Shown here piece by piece: positions 32,831 to 42,087 of a DNA stretch of 64,000 nt. Made by a program: the position numbers and the translations under genes. Below the pieces are notes generated by a model. The model did no database searches and was not told the origin of the DNA. It saw nothing but the letters and a program-made list of their open reading frames with translations. The stretch spans positions 353,004,750 to 353,068,749 of the forward strand of contig NC_069659.1 in the NCBI RefSeq assembly GCF_027244095.1. The letters are read 5' to 3'. Within the stretch, counting starts at the first letter, position 1. The number at the start of each line of letters is the position of its first letter. Source of the DNA: Hemicordylus capensis. Taxonomy: Eukaryota > Chordata > Lepidosauria > Squamata > Cordylidae.

Positions 32831-33159
32831 CTTCTGAGTTTTGACAATGGGGGAGGCAATGCAGGGGAGGGAAAGAAGGGGCAAGGAAATGAGCTGCATA
32901 TGTGCCAATGCAGGGACATATGCTTTGATTTAGGGCACTCCCAGACGCCGCCCTGGTTCTGTCCTGTCATTTCTTCCCCGCAGTGGGCTTGCATCACTAC
33001 TTTCCACGCCCCAGCACATGCTGTGTGATTTTGAGGTGCAGCAGAACACTGACCCCCGTCTACTGCTTTCTGTGGTCTGTGGGCATGCACCTCTCAAAAA
33101 GGGGGGGGGGGGTTCAGTAGCACCAGCACCAGTCCACATGTGTGATCACCGTGTGCTGC
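32831..33159. other. Unassigned stretch with a G-run at 33102-33112
   Basis: Nothing recognised beyond the homopolymer. Confidence 0.35.
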
Positions 33160-33545
33160 TGTTACTACAACTACAAATATAGACCACATTTCAAAAAACA
33201 AAAAAACCCAAAGCAGTTTACACAGAAAAATAACGATGCATAAATAAAGATGTTGCACAAGGCTTCACGGTCTAAAAAGAAACTCAAGACAGGCACCAGC
33301 AACAGCCCCAGGAGGGATGCTGCTCTGGGGTTACATAAGAACGTAAGAACAGCCCTGCTGGATGAGGCCCAAGGAGGCCCATCTAGTCCAGCATCCTGTT
33401 TCACACAGTGGCCCACCAGATGCCGCTGGAAGCCACAGGCAGGAGTTGAGGGCGTACCCTCTCTCCGGTTGTTACTCCCCTGCAACTGGGTTGGATAGGG
33501 TCAGTTGCTCCCCCCCTGCTAAACCTAAGAGAATTGCCACGTTCA
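33160..33545 (-). mobile_element. L2-type LINE 3' UTR, split by CR1
   Basis: Left piece AAAGCAGTTTACACAGAAAA ... CCAGGAGGGATGCTGCTCTGG (33160-33330). Right piece GGATAGGGTCAGTTGCTCCC (33489-33545). Together they follow the order of the uninterrupted copy at 22435. Confidence 0.7.
33331..33488 (-). mobile_element. CR1-clade LINE 3' end nested in the L2-type UTR
   Basis: ACATAAGAACGTAAGAACAGC ... GTTGTTACTCCCCTGCAACTG. Both flanks carry GGGTT, a possible short target duplication. Confidence 0.8.
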
Positions 33546-33589
33546 GAGCTGCCAAAAGCCAGTTCTTGTGTGTTAATCAGTGTGGTGGT

Positions 33590-33873
33590 TTAGGCGTAGG
33601 CGCAGCAGGGAAATGACTTGATTAGCAAGCCAGAGGTTGCTGGTTCAAATCGCCGCTGGTATGTTTCCCAGACTATGGGAACCTTTTCTGCACCAGACTA
33701 TGGGAAATACCTATATCGGGCAGCAGCGATCTAGGAAGATGCTGAAAGGCGTCATCTCGTACTGTGTGGGAGGAGGCAATGGTGAACCCCTCCTGAATTC
33801 TACCAAAGACAACCACTAGGGCTCTGTGGTCGCCAGGAGTCGAAATCGACTTGACGGCACACTTTACCTTTAA
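33590..33873 (+). mobile_element. Sauria SINE with a small internal duplication
   Basis: Head GGCGCAGCAGGGAAATGAC and GGTTCAAATCG, tail GGAGTCGAAATCGACTTGAC ... CACTTTACC. The segment CCAGACTATGGGAA is present twice (about 33669 and 33695). Confidence 0.85.
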
Positions 33874-33876
33874 TCT

Positions 33877-34008
33877 CTAGGCAGGGCTGGGAAAGATGCC
33901 TGCCTGAAATCTTGGAGAGCTGCTGCCAGTCAGTGTAGAGCAGACGATGCTGAGCTAGATGGACCAAGGGTCTGACTCTGTATGAGACAGCTTCTTTTGT
34001 TCCTCTGT
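33877..34008 (+). mobile_element. tRNA-headed SINE, 3' part
   Basis: GGGCTGGGAAAGATGCCTGCC ... CTGCTGCCAGTCAGTGTAG ... CTAGATGGACCAAGGGTCTG ... TTGTTCCTC. Confidence 0.75.
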
Positions 34009-34239
34009 ACGGCTGGCTGCAGCTTTCGGTTCCTTCGTGTCATTTGCATCTTTTTTCCACCTTTCCTCTACCAATGCACACGTGCTTATTGATAAAACAC
34101 TGCAAAAAAGCAAGGTTGATTGAACGTAGGTTTATTTTGCGTGCTGCTTTTCCCAACATGCAGGAGTGCTCCTGCACTTTAGTAAAAAAAAAACAAAAAA
34201 AACCCCACAAGGTCTGTTTTGTTGCTGCTACAAAGCTTT

Positions 34240-34640
34240 AACAGTCTTATTCATTTATTTAAAGCATTTCTATAGCTTTCCTAAAAATACATTTCTACAG
34301 AGGGGCTCGCAGGAAAACATAAATCAAGAAATCCCATCATAGAGAGAAAAGCAACAGACAACCCAAGAACCAGCGGCAGAATAAAATACCAGAACCAATT
34401 TAAAAGATTTTCTCAATTAAAAGTTCCACTTAAAAGTCAGCTGAAGCAGATGGGTCTTCAGTGCCTGCTTAAAACTCACGAGTGTGGGGGTGGTCTGACA
34501 AATTCCCTTGGGTAAGGAATTCCTAAGTGCTGTGGCACCACTGAAGGGACTCGGTCCCTGGGCGCTATAAGTCGGACCTGTAACTGCGATGGACCAGAAA
34601 GCAGAGCCTGAGACAAGGACCTTAAGAGCCAGGCAAGCAC
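34240..34640 (-). mobile_element. L2-clade LINE 3' end, second subfamily
   Basis: TTATTTAAAGCATTTCTATAG ... GCAGATGGGTCTTCAGTGCC ... GGAATTCCTAAGTGCTGTGG follows L2 UTR/C-terminal order but is clearly diverged from the copies at 2936 and 17085. Confidence 0.65.
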
Positions 34641-35054
34641 ATCTTGGTGCACGTATTTATCGAGCTCTGTGTGTGTGTATCAGGAACACTCAAATGGGGG
34701 AGCACTTAGGATAAAAATAAAGTTCACAGAATGGCACAGTCCTGGAGAAGGGCTACCTTGCTTATAATGAGCAATGTCCACACTATCAAAGCGTGACACA
34801 TGCCGTACAAGCCTGTAACACTGGCACACCCACCACATCCTACACTGCCTTTTTAAATCCAGTCTCAGAGATGGGAAATGCATTTTCGTTGCTGCCAAAT
34901 ATAGCTGTTCAGGGGCCCGGAAGTTGTGATATTCCCAGAAGCACTACCTCAAGGAAATGGCTTCCAGATCCCACCCCAAAAATGTGCTGCAGTATGAGCG
35001 AATTCTTGGGGGGGGGGCTTAATTGTGGGGGTGGTGAAGTCCTTATCTCAGAGC
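34641..35054. other. Unassigned stretch
   Basis: Includes a (GT)n-like run at 34667-34678. Nothing else recognised. Confidence 0.3.
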
Positions 35055-35140
35055 TAGAGGTGTGGAAGCAGATCAAATGTTGGATTTTGACTGGAGAGGC
35101 TTGGGTTCAAATCCCCACTCAGCTGTAAAACTAATTGGGT
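35055..35140 (+). mobile_element. CORE-SINE head fragment
   Basis: GTTGGATTTTGACTGGAGAGG, TTGGGTTCAAATCCCCACTC (B box) and AAAACTAATTGGG, the 5' third of the CORE-SINE. Confidence 0.6.
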
Positions 35141-35207
35141 AAGGGTGTGTTGAGCCGCGATTCAGTGTCCAAATCGTGGGCACATCCCTTTAAAAACAAG
35201 GGCTAAC

Positions 35208-35843
35208 ACATAGCAAACTGCCATATACTGAGGCAGACCCTTGGTCTATCTAGCTCAGTATTGTCTTCACGGACTGGCAGCAGCTTCTCCAAGGTTGCAG
35301 GCAGGAATCTTTCTCAGCCCTATCTCTTCTGGAAAAGTTTGTATGGTTATGTGCAAAAAGACAAGAGTATCTCTTCTAAACAGCAATGGGACAAATTGTG
35401 GAAATGGATGTTGGACGTAATCCCCCCCCACACCCGATTACCTGATGTGCCTTGAAATCCCCCACCCCCGAGTTACAGTACTACCTGCATATACTTCATA
35501 ACTTGTGTGTTTCCAAATTCTTGTGTGTAAATCTTTGTAGATATATGATGTACAAACAACCACTTTGTATATAATTGTGCTTTGGCAACGTACTGTATGC
35601 TTTGGTAGTTTGTTGGTTCAATTTAAAAAAATCTTGTCCTATTTTTTTTTTTTTTTAAATCTTGTCCTATCTTGGAGATGCTGCCAGGGTGGGAACTTGG
35701 AACCTTCTGCTCTTCCCAGAGCGGCTCCATCCCCTGCTGAGGGGAATATCTTGCAGTGCTCACACATCAAGTCTCCCATTCATATGCAACCAGGGCAGAC
35801 CCTGCTTAGCTATGGGGATATGTCATGCTTGCTACCACAAGAT
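35208..35843 (-). mobile_element. 5S/tRNA dimeric SINE, split by an L1
   Basis: Tail and body at 35208-35327. Rest of the body, decayed tRNA module and 5S head (CAGACCCTGCTTAGCTATGG) at 35667-35843, ending CTTGCTACCACAAGA. Confidence 0.85.
35328..35666 (+). mobile_element. 5'-truncated L1-like LINE nested in the SINE
   Basis: Begins within an ORF2-like C-terminus (FWKSLYGYVQKDKSISSKQQ), followed by an AT-rich 3' UTR and A-rich ends (TTTAAAAAAATCTTGTCCTA). CCTATCT flanks both sides. The TCTTGTCCTA segment is duplicated near the right end. Confidence 0.6.
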
Positions 35844-36064
35844 GCACAGTGGCCATGTGCATGCCAGCATCGCACCAGGGCAGCTGGGAGATGCTCCGTC
35901 AGTGTGCGGGCATAGCTGGGGGGAACACCGGGATTACAGCAATGGTCGCATTCGGAGGAGGAGCAGGTATGGACCTGCTCTCCTCCGCTTTAAAGGGTCT
36001 GTTTAAGCCCTCATTTTTAAAGGGAAGTGCCTGCGATTCAGACACCCAGTCGCATTTCGAGCAC

Positions 36065-36150
36065 ATCCCTGGGTGATCTTGAGCTAGTCGTCATACTTCA
36101 GCCTACTTTAAATACTTCTTGTGAGGATAAAATGGAACAACCTCCATGTG
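36065..36150 (+). mobile_element. CORE-SINE fragment
   Basis: GGGTGATCTTGAGCTAGTCG ... CTACTTTAAATACTTCTTGTGAGGATAAA keeps the CORE order. Confidence 0.5.
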
Positions 36151-36199
36151 AGCCACCCCAAGTTAATTTGGGTCGTCATTTATTTTAACTAATGTTTTA

Positions 36200-36290
36200 A
36201 CTTTTTCTGTTTGTTTGCTTTGTTGTAAACCGCCCAGAGACGTGCGTTTGGGGCGGTATAAAAATATGTTAAATAACTAAATAAAGCGCC
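36200..36290 (+). mobile_element. L2 3' terminus
   Basis: TTGTAAACCGCCCAGAGACG ... TTTGGGGCGGTATAAAAATATG and an AAATAA tail. Confidence 0.65.
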
Positions 36291-36614
36291 AATTCATATA
36301 AACCACCATGACCTGCTGAATTGGCTTCCCAGTGGGCAATGTGGCATATATTTGAGCACATTCGACCAATATTTATATACTGCTTTTCAGCAAAAGGTTT
36401 CCAAAGCGGTATCTCTGCAGTGTGTGGCTTTCTCCACCTGGGAAGGGTAAGTGGTGCAATACATGACAGCACAAATGCCGCACAGCATTTGGTGGAGTTG
36501 GCGGTGTGCTGTGTTGTACATGAAACCAGTATTGGCTGCTGCTGACTGCATGTCACAGCTTCAGGCTGGGCAGGGCACAGGGGAGGCTGAGGAAGACCGC
36601 TCTCTGCTTCTGAC

Positions 36615-36970
36615 TTTTTCTCTCACCTCGACATGCTCGCTAGATCGGCTGGTAGGGCTCAGCTCTGCGTGCCGACACCTACTGAGGCTTGTTTGTCAAG
36701 CACGCAGGGCAGAGCCTTCTCAGTGGCTGCCCCCAGGCTGGGGGACTCACCCGTGGTTGATCTCTGCATGGCTCCCTCTTTCCCAACCTTCCAGGGGAAT
36801 CTGGAGACAGCCCTTTTTAAACTGGCCAATGAGTGGCCCTCAGCTCTCTTTTTTAAGCAGCTGTGTTTTTGTTTTTATGGAAGTTTTATTACTGTTTTTA
36901 TCTTGTTATTAATCATGCTGGGGTCTTTGGATGAAAGGCAATATAAACATATACATAATAAAGAAATAAA
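36615..36970 (+). mobile_element. L2-clade LINE, RT C-terminus and 3' end
   Basis: The frame reads GRAFSVAAPRLGDSPVVDLC, matching the L2 GRAFSVAAPRLWNSLP block with damage after it. Then FKQLCFCFYGS and a terminal GGGGTCTTTGGATGAAAGGC with AATAAAGAAATAAAAC. Confidence 0.75.
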
Positions 36971-37075
36971 ACATTTGCAAGGATAAAAGCCTTGCTTAAG
37001 TTTGTCGTGCCTAGCTGAGTCCTGTGCCTGCTTCCAGTTTGGGAGGCTTCTTGGGATTGTGGGTCCACAGCTCTC

Positions 37076-37620
37076 TTTAGGAAGATCGGAAGCAGCCTCA
37101 TACTGAGTCAGACCCCTGTCTCATCTAGCTCAGTATTGTCCACACTGACTGGCAGTGGCTCTCCAAGGTTTCGGGCAGGAGCCTTTCCCAGTTCTAGCTG
37201 GAGATGCCAGGCCAGGGAGGGAACCTGAGACCTTGAAGGACATCCTGCCACTGTGCTATGGCCTCATGCCCTAAAGGGCATATCTCATGGCACTTGTATG
37301 TACTCACCCATCCAAATGCAAACCAAGATGGACCCTGCTTAGCAAAGGGGACAATTCCTACTCACTGCCACCTTAAGTGGTGCCGTGGGGAAATGCTTGA
37401 CTAACAAGCGGAAGGTTGCCGGTTCGAATTCCTGCTGGTACTATATGGGCAGCAGCGATATAAGAAGATGCTGAAAGGCGTCATTTCATACTGCGCGGGA
37501 GGAGGCAATGGTGAACCCCTCCTGTATCCTACCAAAGACAACCACAGAGCTCTGTGGGCGCCGGGAGTAGAAATCGACTCGACGGCACACTTTACCTTTT
37601 ACCACTAGACCAGCTCTCCT
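37076..37620 (-). mobile_element. 5S/tRNA dimeric SINE, split by a Sauria SINE
   Basis: Tail, body and a recognisable tRNA module (complement of CCATAGCACAGTGGCAGG), then the 5S head (GGACCCTGCTTAGCAAAGGG) to 37371. The leader resumes as CCACTAGACCAGCTCTCCTT at 37603-37620. Confidence 0.85.
37372..37602 (+). mobile_element. Sauria SINE nested in the SINE leader
   Basis: CACCTTAAGTGGTGCCGTGG, GGTTCGAATTCC (B box), GGGCAGCAGCGATATAAGAA, tail GGAGTAGAAATCGACTCGAC ... CACTTTACC. Confidence 0.9.
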
Positions 37621-38445
37621 TCCCGCTCCGCCTGGATGACAGGCCTTTTTTAACCCATTAGAAAAAGAGCTGTGGTTAACCAGCTAGTTGGCAGCAGCCG
37701 GTCTCGAGCCTGAGTGCGGTTTGGGCTGTCTGGCTATGCTGAAAAGAGAAGGCTCCTGGAGAGCAGATTCCAGCAAGCAAGCGAGCATCTCCCCAGCCTG
37801 CTTTCAGGTCTCCCTATTCCTGCTCCGTTTAAGTTCTGAAGATGACTTGGAGGGAAACACACTCGGCTGGTGTTTCCCTCCCTGCTGCCTCCAGAACTCA
37901 AGTCGCAGTTGGCAGCCAAGTGTCTCTGCCAGAATCCAGGGGCGGAGCAAGTGCGGGACGTATCCGGGATCCCACATTTCAGAGGTGCCCCAACTCTCCC
38001 GGCCAGCCACTGCCAGCCAGAGCAGACAAAAGTCAGGCGAGACGGGCTAGGGGCAGCTTCGTATGTTCCACTGCAGTCATCCGCTGTGGGCAGGCCCTCT
38101 TTTCTCAAGAGCCCTGGCATGAAAAACCGGTTATGTGGTTCAGAGCTGGCTTCAAGGAAACCCTGAGTGCGAACTACATTGCCGGATAGGGACGTGCACA
38201 GGCTGGCACGAGCCAGTCCGGAGGTCCAGTGTTTGGGCTGGTTCAGCAGCGGGTGGTTGCCTTTTAGGAGCAGGGAGGGGCTTATCCCCCCCCCCATTTC
38301 CCCCACCTGCACTGTCTCCAAAACTGCTGGCATGGGGCGGCAGTGTGCCTCCTTGCCGCCCTGGTCAGCATCGGACTGGAAGTGGCCGGTGGGTGTGCTG
38401 CGTGCTGGTAATTAGAAGGAAGGGCAGATCTCAAAGGGTCAGCTC
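37621..38445. other. Unassigned stretch, partly GC-rich
   Basis: AAACACACTCGGCTGGTGTTT (37855-37875) forms a short hairpin. Chance frames up to 199 codons (minus) lack domains. C-run at 38287-38296. Confidence 0.35.
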
Positions 38446-38655
38446 TTCAGAGGAACAATGGACGCTGCCTTCTACCCGAGTCCGACCGTTGGTCCATCTA
38501 GCCAAGTATTGTCCACACAGACTGGCAGTGGCCGGCCTCCCTAAGGTTGCAACCGGGAATCTCTCTGTCTCAGCCCTATCTTGGCGCTTCCAGGGAGGGA
38601 ACCTGGGACTTCAGATGCTTTTCCCCCCACCCCCGAGCGGCCCCATCCCCTAAAT
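38446..38655 (-). mobile_element. tRNA-module SINE, head-to-head with the next copy
   Basis: GACGCTGCCTTCTACCCGAGTC ... GCCAAGTATTGTCCACACAG ... GAGCGGCCCCATCCCCTAAA. Its head end meets the head of the + copy at 38792. Confidence 0.75.
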
Positions 38656-38791
38656 CAGGGTTTCTTAACCTTGGCCTCCCAGATGTCGTTAGACTACAAC
38701 TCCCATCATTCCTCAGCCCCAAAGGCCATGTCTGGGGGTGATGGGAGTTGTAGTCCAACAACATCTGGGGGCCCAAGGTTAAGATACCCTG
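38656..38791. mobile_element. hAT-like MITE, ACTACAACTCCC family
   Basis: 136 bp between perfect 8-bp TSDs CCCTAAAT. TIRs CAGGGTTTCTTAACCTTGG and CCAAGGTTAAGATACCCTG. Arms AGACTACAACTCCCATCATT and GTGATGGGAGTTGTAGTCC. Confidence 0.95.
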
Positions 38792-39122
38792 CCCTAAATT
38801 GTCCCCTTGGCTAAGCAGGGCATGTGCTGATTTGCTTTTGGATGGGCGACTACATTTGAGCACTACATGTGAGCGCGGTCTGCTGTAAGACAGTCCTCCT
38901 TAGAGGAAGGGACTGCAGCTCACCAGCAGAACACCTGCCTGCTCGCCTGCGCAGAAGGTTCCAAGTCCCCTCCCTGGCGGCATCTCCAGATAGGGCTGAG
39001 TGAGACTCCTGCCTGCACCCTTGGAGAAGCCGCCGCTGCCAGTCTGGGTAGACAATAGTGAGCTAGCTGCTGGACCAATGGTCTGACTCGGCCGAAGGCA
39101 GGCAGCTGCCTCTGTTCCTAAA
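38792..39122 (+). mobile_element. 5S/tRNA dimeric SINE, long form
   Basis: 5S head GGCTAAGCAGGGCATGTGC ... TTTTGGATGGGCGACTAC, then a tRNA module GGACTGCAGCTCACCAGCAG ... GGTTCCAAGTCCCCTCCCTGG, body and tail CTGCCTCTGTTCCT. Confidence 0.85.
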
Positions 39123-39488
39123 GGGCAGTGGGGCGAGTGCGGTGCTCCTGTGTGGGCAAGCAGTGGCACGCAGCAGCTGCAGCGCAGTGCCCAGTAATCC
39201 TCTCCCTCCCTCCCCCCCGGGAACGCCGCCGTGGTTGGCTGGCCTGCTGCTGCGTCTGGCAGTGCTGGGCAGTGCTTTGCACAGGGAGGGGGAGAGAGAG
39301 AGAGCCACTGCTTGGAGGCCTCCTCGTGTCCCAGCCGCCGGGAGGCCACGTGGCTGGGCAGGGCGCCAGCTCCGCATGTGTCGTGCGCAAGGGATGCTCC
39401 CTCATCCCGCAGTTGCCTTCTGGCCGATCGGCCCTCCCAGCTCGCCCTGCCTCAGAGCCGCTCACCTTGAGATGGCCTCCCTCTAAAG
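39123..39488. other. GC-rich unassigned stretch
   Basis: CpG-containing block with open frames on both strands (up to 211 codons minus). The minus strand has a consensus splice donor CAAG|GTGAGC at about 39463-39472. No domain or matching acceptor recognised. Confidence 0.3.
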
Positions 39489-39630
39489 CAGGCCTGCTCA
39501 ACTTAGCCTCCCCCCACCCAGCTGTTCTTGGACTACAGCTCCCATAATCCTCTGCCACAGTGGCCAATAGCCAGTGATTATGGGAGTCGCAGGCCAACCT
39601 CTGCAGGAGGGCCGAAGCTGAGCAGCCCTG
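39489..39630. mobile_element. hAT-like MITE, ACTACAACTCCC family (CAGGCCTGCTCAAC subtype)
   Basis: TIRs CAGGCCTGCTCAACTTAGCC and GGCCGAAGCTGAGCAGCCCTG. Arms GGACTACAGCTCCCATAATC and GATTATGGGAGTCGCAGGCC. Confidence 0.85.
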
Positions 39631-39810
39631 CAGTTGAAAGCTCCCACAGAGAAGCGCTCGGGCAGGCAGCAGCGTGGATGCGAAGGGGCCCTCCCCTGCC
39701 CCAGCCTTGTTCACAGATTTCATTTGCTCCTTGGATCTCTTGACTGCTGCCACCCCCCACCTGCCCCCAATACCTTTTATGGGCCTCCAGAAATATGGGG
39801 CTACAGGTAT

Positions 39811-40012
39811 CTAGGCTGCAGTGTTCTGGAAAAAGCATTTGCCTGCTTGCATGCACAAGGTTCCAAGTTCCCTCCCTGGCAGCATCTCCTGACAGGGCTG
39901 GGAGAGATTCCTGCCTGCAGCCTTGGAGAAGCTGCTGCCCGTCTGGGTCGGTAATACTGAGCTAGCTGGACCAAGGGTCTGACTCGACAGAAGGCAGCTT
40001 CCTGTGTTCCTA
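39811..40012 (+). mobile_element. tRNA-module SINE
   Basis: GCATTTGCCTGCTTGCATGC ... TTCCCTCCCTGGCAGCATC ... AGCTAGCTGGACCAAGGGTC ... CAGCTTCCTGTGTTCCTA. The A box region is decayed. Confidence 0.75.
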
Positions 40013-40337
40013 CGAGTCAAACTGGGGCCTTGTGAATGAAAAGCAAATGCTCTACTAACCACTGACAGTTCTGTGCTGCTCCCTGCCCAAGCGCTCCGTG
40101 TTATTTATAGTTTAAAACAATGGCTTACTAGACATGATAGGAAAGGATTTGGAAGGGGAAAGGTCAAGTACGTCCAGGTACCAAAACCGTTTCCGCAACT
40201 TAATCAAGTTACATAGGGGCCAAGTGGAATCTTGATTGTGGGGAGTGAGCCGAGCCATCAGCCCAAGTAGCCACACCAGCTGTGGGGCTGTGCTGTCTTG
40301 CCTCTGCCTCCCATGCAGCCAGGAGAGGAGGAGAGCT
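40013..40337. other. Unassigned stretch
   Basis: No feature recognised. Confidence 0.35.
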
Positions 40338-40765
40338 GAGCATGACTTGCCCCCTTTGCTAAGCAGGGCCCATCCTGGTTTGCATTTGGATGGGTGACTA
40401 CATGTGAGCATTGCTGTGAGATATTCCCCTTACGGCAGGGGTTCCCAACCAGATGCTGCTGAACTACAACTCCCATCACACCCGGCTACAATTTATTGTG
40501 GCTGCGGATGATGGGAGTTGTAGTTCAGCAACATCTGGAGCACCACAGGTTAGGAAACCCTGCCTTAGGTGATGGGGCCGTAGCTCAGTGGGAAAGCATC
40601 TGCTTTGCATGCAGAAGTTCCTGGGTTCACTCCCTGGCAGCATCTCCTAGTAGGGTTGGGAAGGATTCCTGCCTACAACCTTGGAGAGCCTCTGCCAGTC
40701 AGTGCAGACAATCCTGTGCTAGATGGACCAAGGGACTGACTTGGAATAAGGCAGCTGGCCCCAGT
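40338..40765 (+). mobile_element. 5S/tRNA dimeric SINE with both modules well kept, split by a MITE
   Basis: 5S head at 40338-40435: GCTAAGCAGGGCCCATCCTG (box A) and TTTGGATGGGTGAC (box C). tRNA module at 40571-40640: CGTAGCTCAGTGGGAAAGC (A box) and CTGGGTTCACTCCC (B box). Then body and tail to AAGGCAGCTGGCC. It is the clearest proof in the window that the family is a 5S+tRNA composite. Confidence 0.9.
40436..40562. mobile_element. hAT-like MITE at the 5S/tRNA junction of the SINE
   Basis: 127 bp, TSD CCTTACGG/CCTTAGGT. CAGGGGTTCCCAACC ... GGTTAGGAAACCCTG ends. Arms GAACTACAACTCCCATCAC and GATGATGGGAGTTGTAGTTC. Confidence 0.9.
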
Positions 40766-40825
40766 GGGTCTCACTGCCTCGTTTTGCTCTCTGATGACAC
40801 AATGAGGCCACTTGTCTGGGCAATG

Positions 40826-41010
40826 ATGGGAACTGTAATCCAACAACTTCTGGGGACCCATTGTGTTGACATCTGGAGATCCAAAAACATCTGGAGATCC
40901 AACATCCAGAGATCCAGCAACATTTGGAGATCCAGTAACATCTGGAGATCTAACATCTATAAGATCCAACAACATCTGTAATCCAACAACATCTGGAGAC
41001 CCATTGTATC
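40826..41010 (+). repeat. Minisatellite grown from a MITE arm
   Basis: A right arm of the ACTACAACTCCC MITE (GATGGGAACTGTAATCCAAC) runs into about eight units of ACATCTGGAGATCCA (15-18 bp) at 40869-40995. It ends in ACATCTGGAGACCCATTG. The unit is the MITE's own subterminal ACATCTGGGGACCCA. Confidence 0.85.
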
Positions 41011-41094
41011 GAGGTCGGGGATCCCTGCTATAGAAAAATGATCGTTCAGATAGGCTATTCCTTTGTCGAATAATGTGCATCCATATAAACCAGA

Positions 41095-41575
41095 TCAGTT
41101 GCTCTCACAGCTGCTCCTTTATAGTGGGAGAAATCCTTGGTTTCCAGAAACAAGTCTACTCTACACAATCTTGACTGTAGTCAAAAGATTTAGAATCAAG
41201 CATTTGTTTTCCCTAAACACTAACCCCATCATACAATTTAAAGCTATTGTCAAAATGTCAAAGTTTTGCCTCTTTCTTGTAATGAATAGAATTGCCCTGC
41301 GTCCAATAACTCTGTATTCTCGGACACCCCCACCAAAGCATGCAGTAAATCTGCGTCATTCACTTCACACTTCCAACAATGGAAAGTATTTTCTTGACAA
41401 ATCTTATTTGGTCTGGTACCATCAATACACAATTTTGTCTTCAGCGGCAGCCTCTTTCAGAGAGGCATGGTTTGAAAAGTGTCTCATATCACTGTGTATT
41501 TTGAGCCCATCTGATGTTTCTCTCTGCAACTCTCTCATCCAATGCCGCCCACTTTTATATATGGATTAGGCTTGG
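41095..41575 (-). mobile_element. Degraded L1-like ORF2 C-terminus
   Basis: The minus strand reads CQENTFHCWKCEVNDADLLHAL, matching the CWRC..E.GT..H.WW zinc-like block near the end of L1 ORF2. Much decayed. An unrelated 168-codon + frame overlaps it. Confidence 0.45.
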
Positions 41576-41625
41576 TCTCAAAGTGATCGTGATGATAGCA
41601 GTTAAAGGAGCTGGGTATGTTTATC

Positions 41626-42084
41626 CAGGGGCGTAGCAAGGTTGGAGTGGGCCCAGAGACAAGGTTTTAAAATGCCCCCTGCCCACTGAAGCTCAGCTCA
41701 TGAAGTAAAGAAATCTTAAATGAGGCTGAATAGTGCTAACAAAAAGCATAGTAAAATGTTTGTTTGTTTGTTTGTTTGTTTGTTTGTTTGTTTGTTTGTT
41801 TGTTTAACCAACCTGTGTGCCACAATAGACCATCATCCTAAATTATTTTTTTTAAGGTTTTGTAAATCGTGGACGATGCAAGTCATTGAATGGTACTAGA
41901 GAAAGACATGCTGTTCTGGTAGCTCCAGGTCTTAACACTCACATCAGTTTCAGAGGATGAATACAACTGAAGGAAGCCCAGGCGGGTGCGTGGCTGGGGG
42001 AGTCAGTCATGTGATTTGTCTCTGGGGGGGCCCCAAGGCAGTGGGCCCCCAGACAACTGTTGCCCTATTATAGTTACGCCCCTG
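41626..42084. mobile_element. hAT-like MITE, GGGGCGTAGC family, copy 2
   Basis: 459 bp, perfect TSD TGTTTATC, ends CAGGGGCGTAGC and GTTACGCCCCTG. Contains a (TTTG)n run at 41758-41805 where the other copies have TA-rich sequence. Confidence 0.95.
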
Positions 42085-42087
42085 TGT

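Noticed and set aside
39118-39753. 211-codon minus-strand frame
   Set aside because: It runs through a MITE and GC-rich DNA; no recognisable domain.
40869-40995. CRISPR-like array of short repeats
   Set aside because: Units are contiguous with no unique spacers and derive from a MITE arm; a vertebrate minisatellite.
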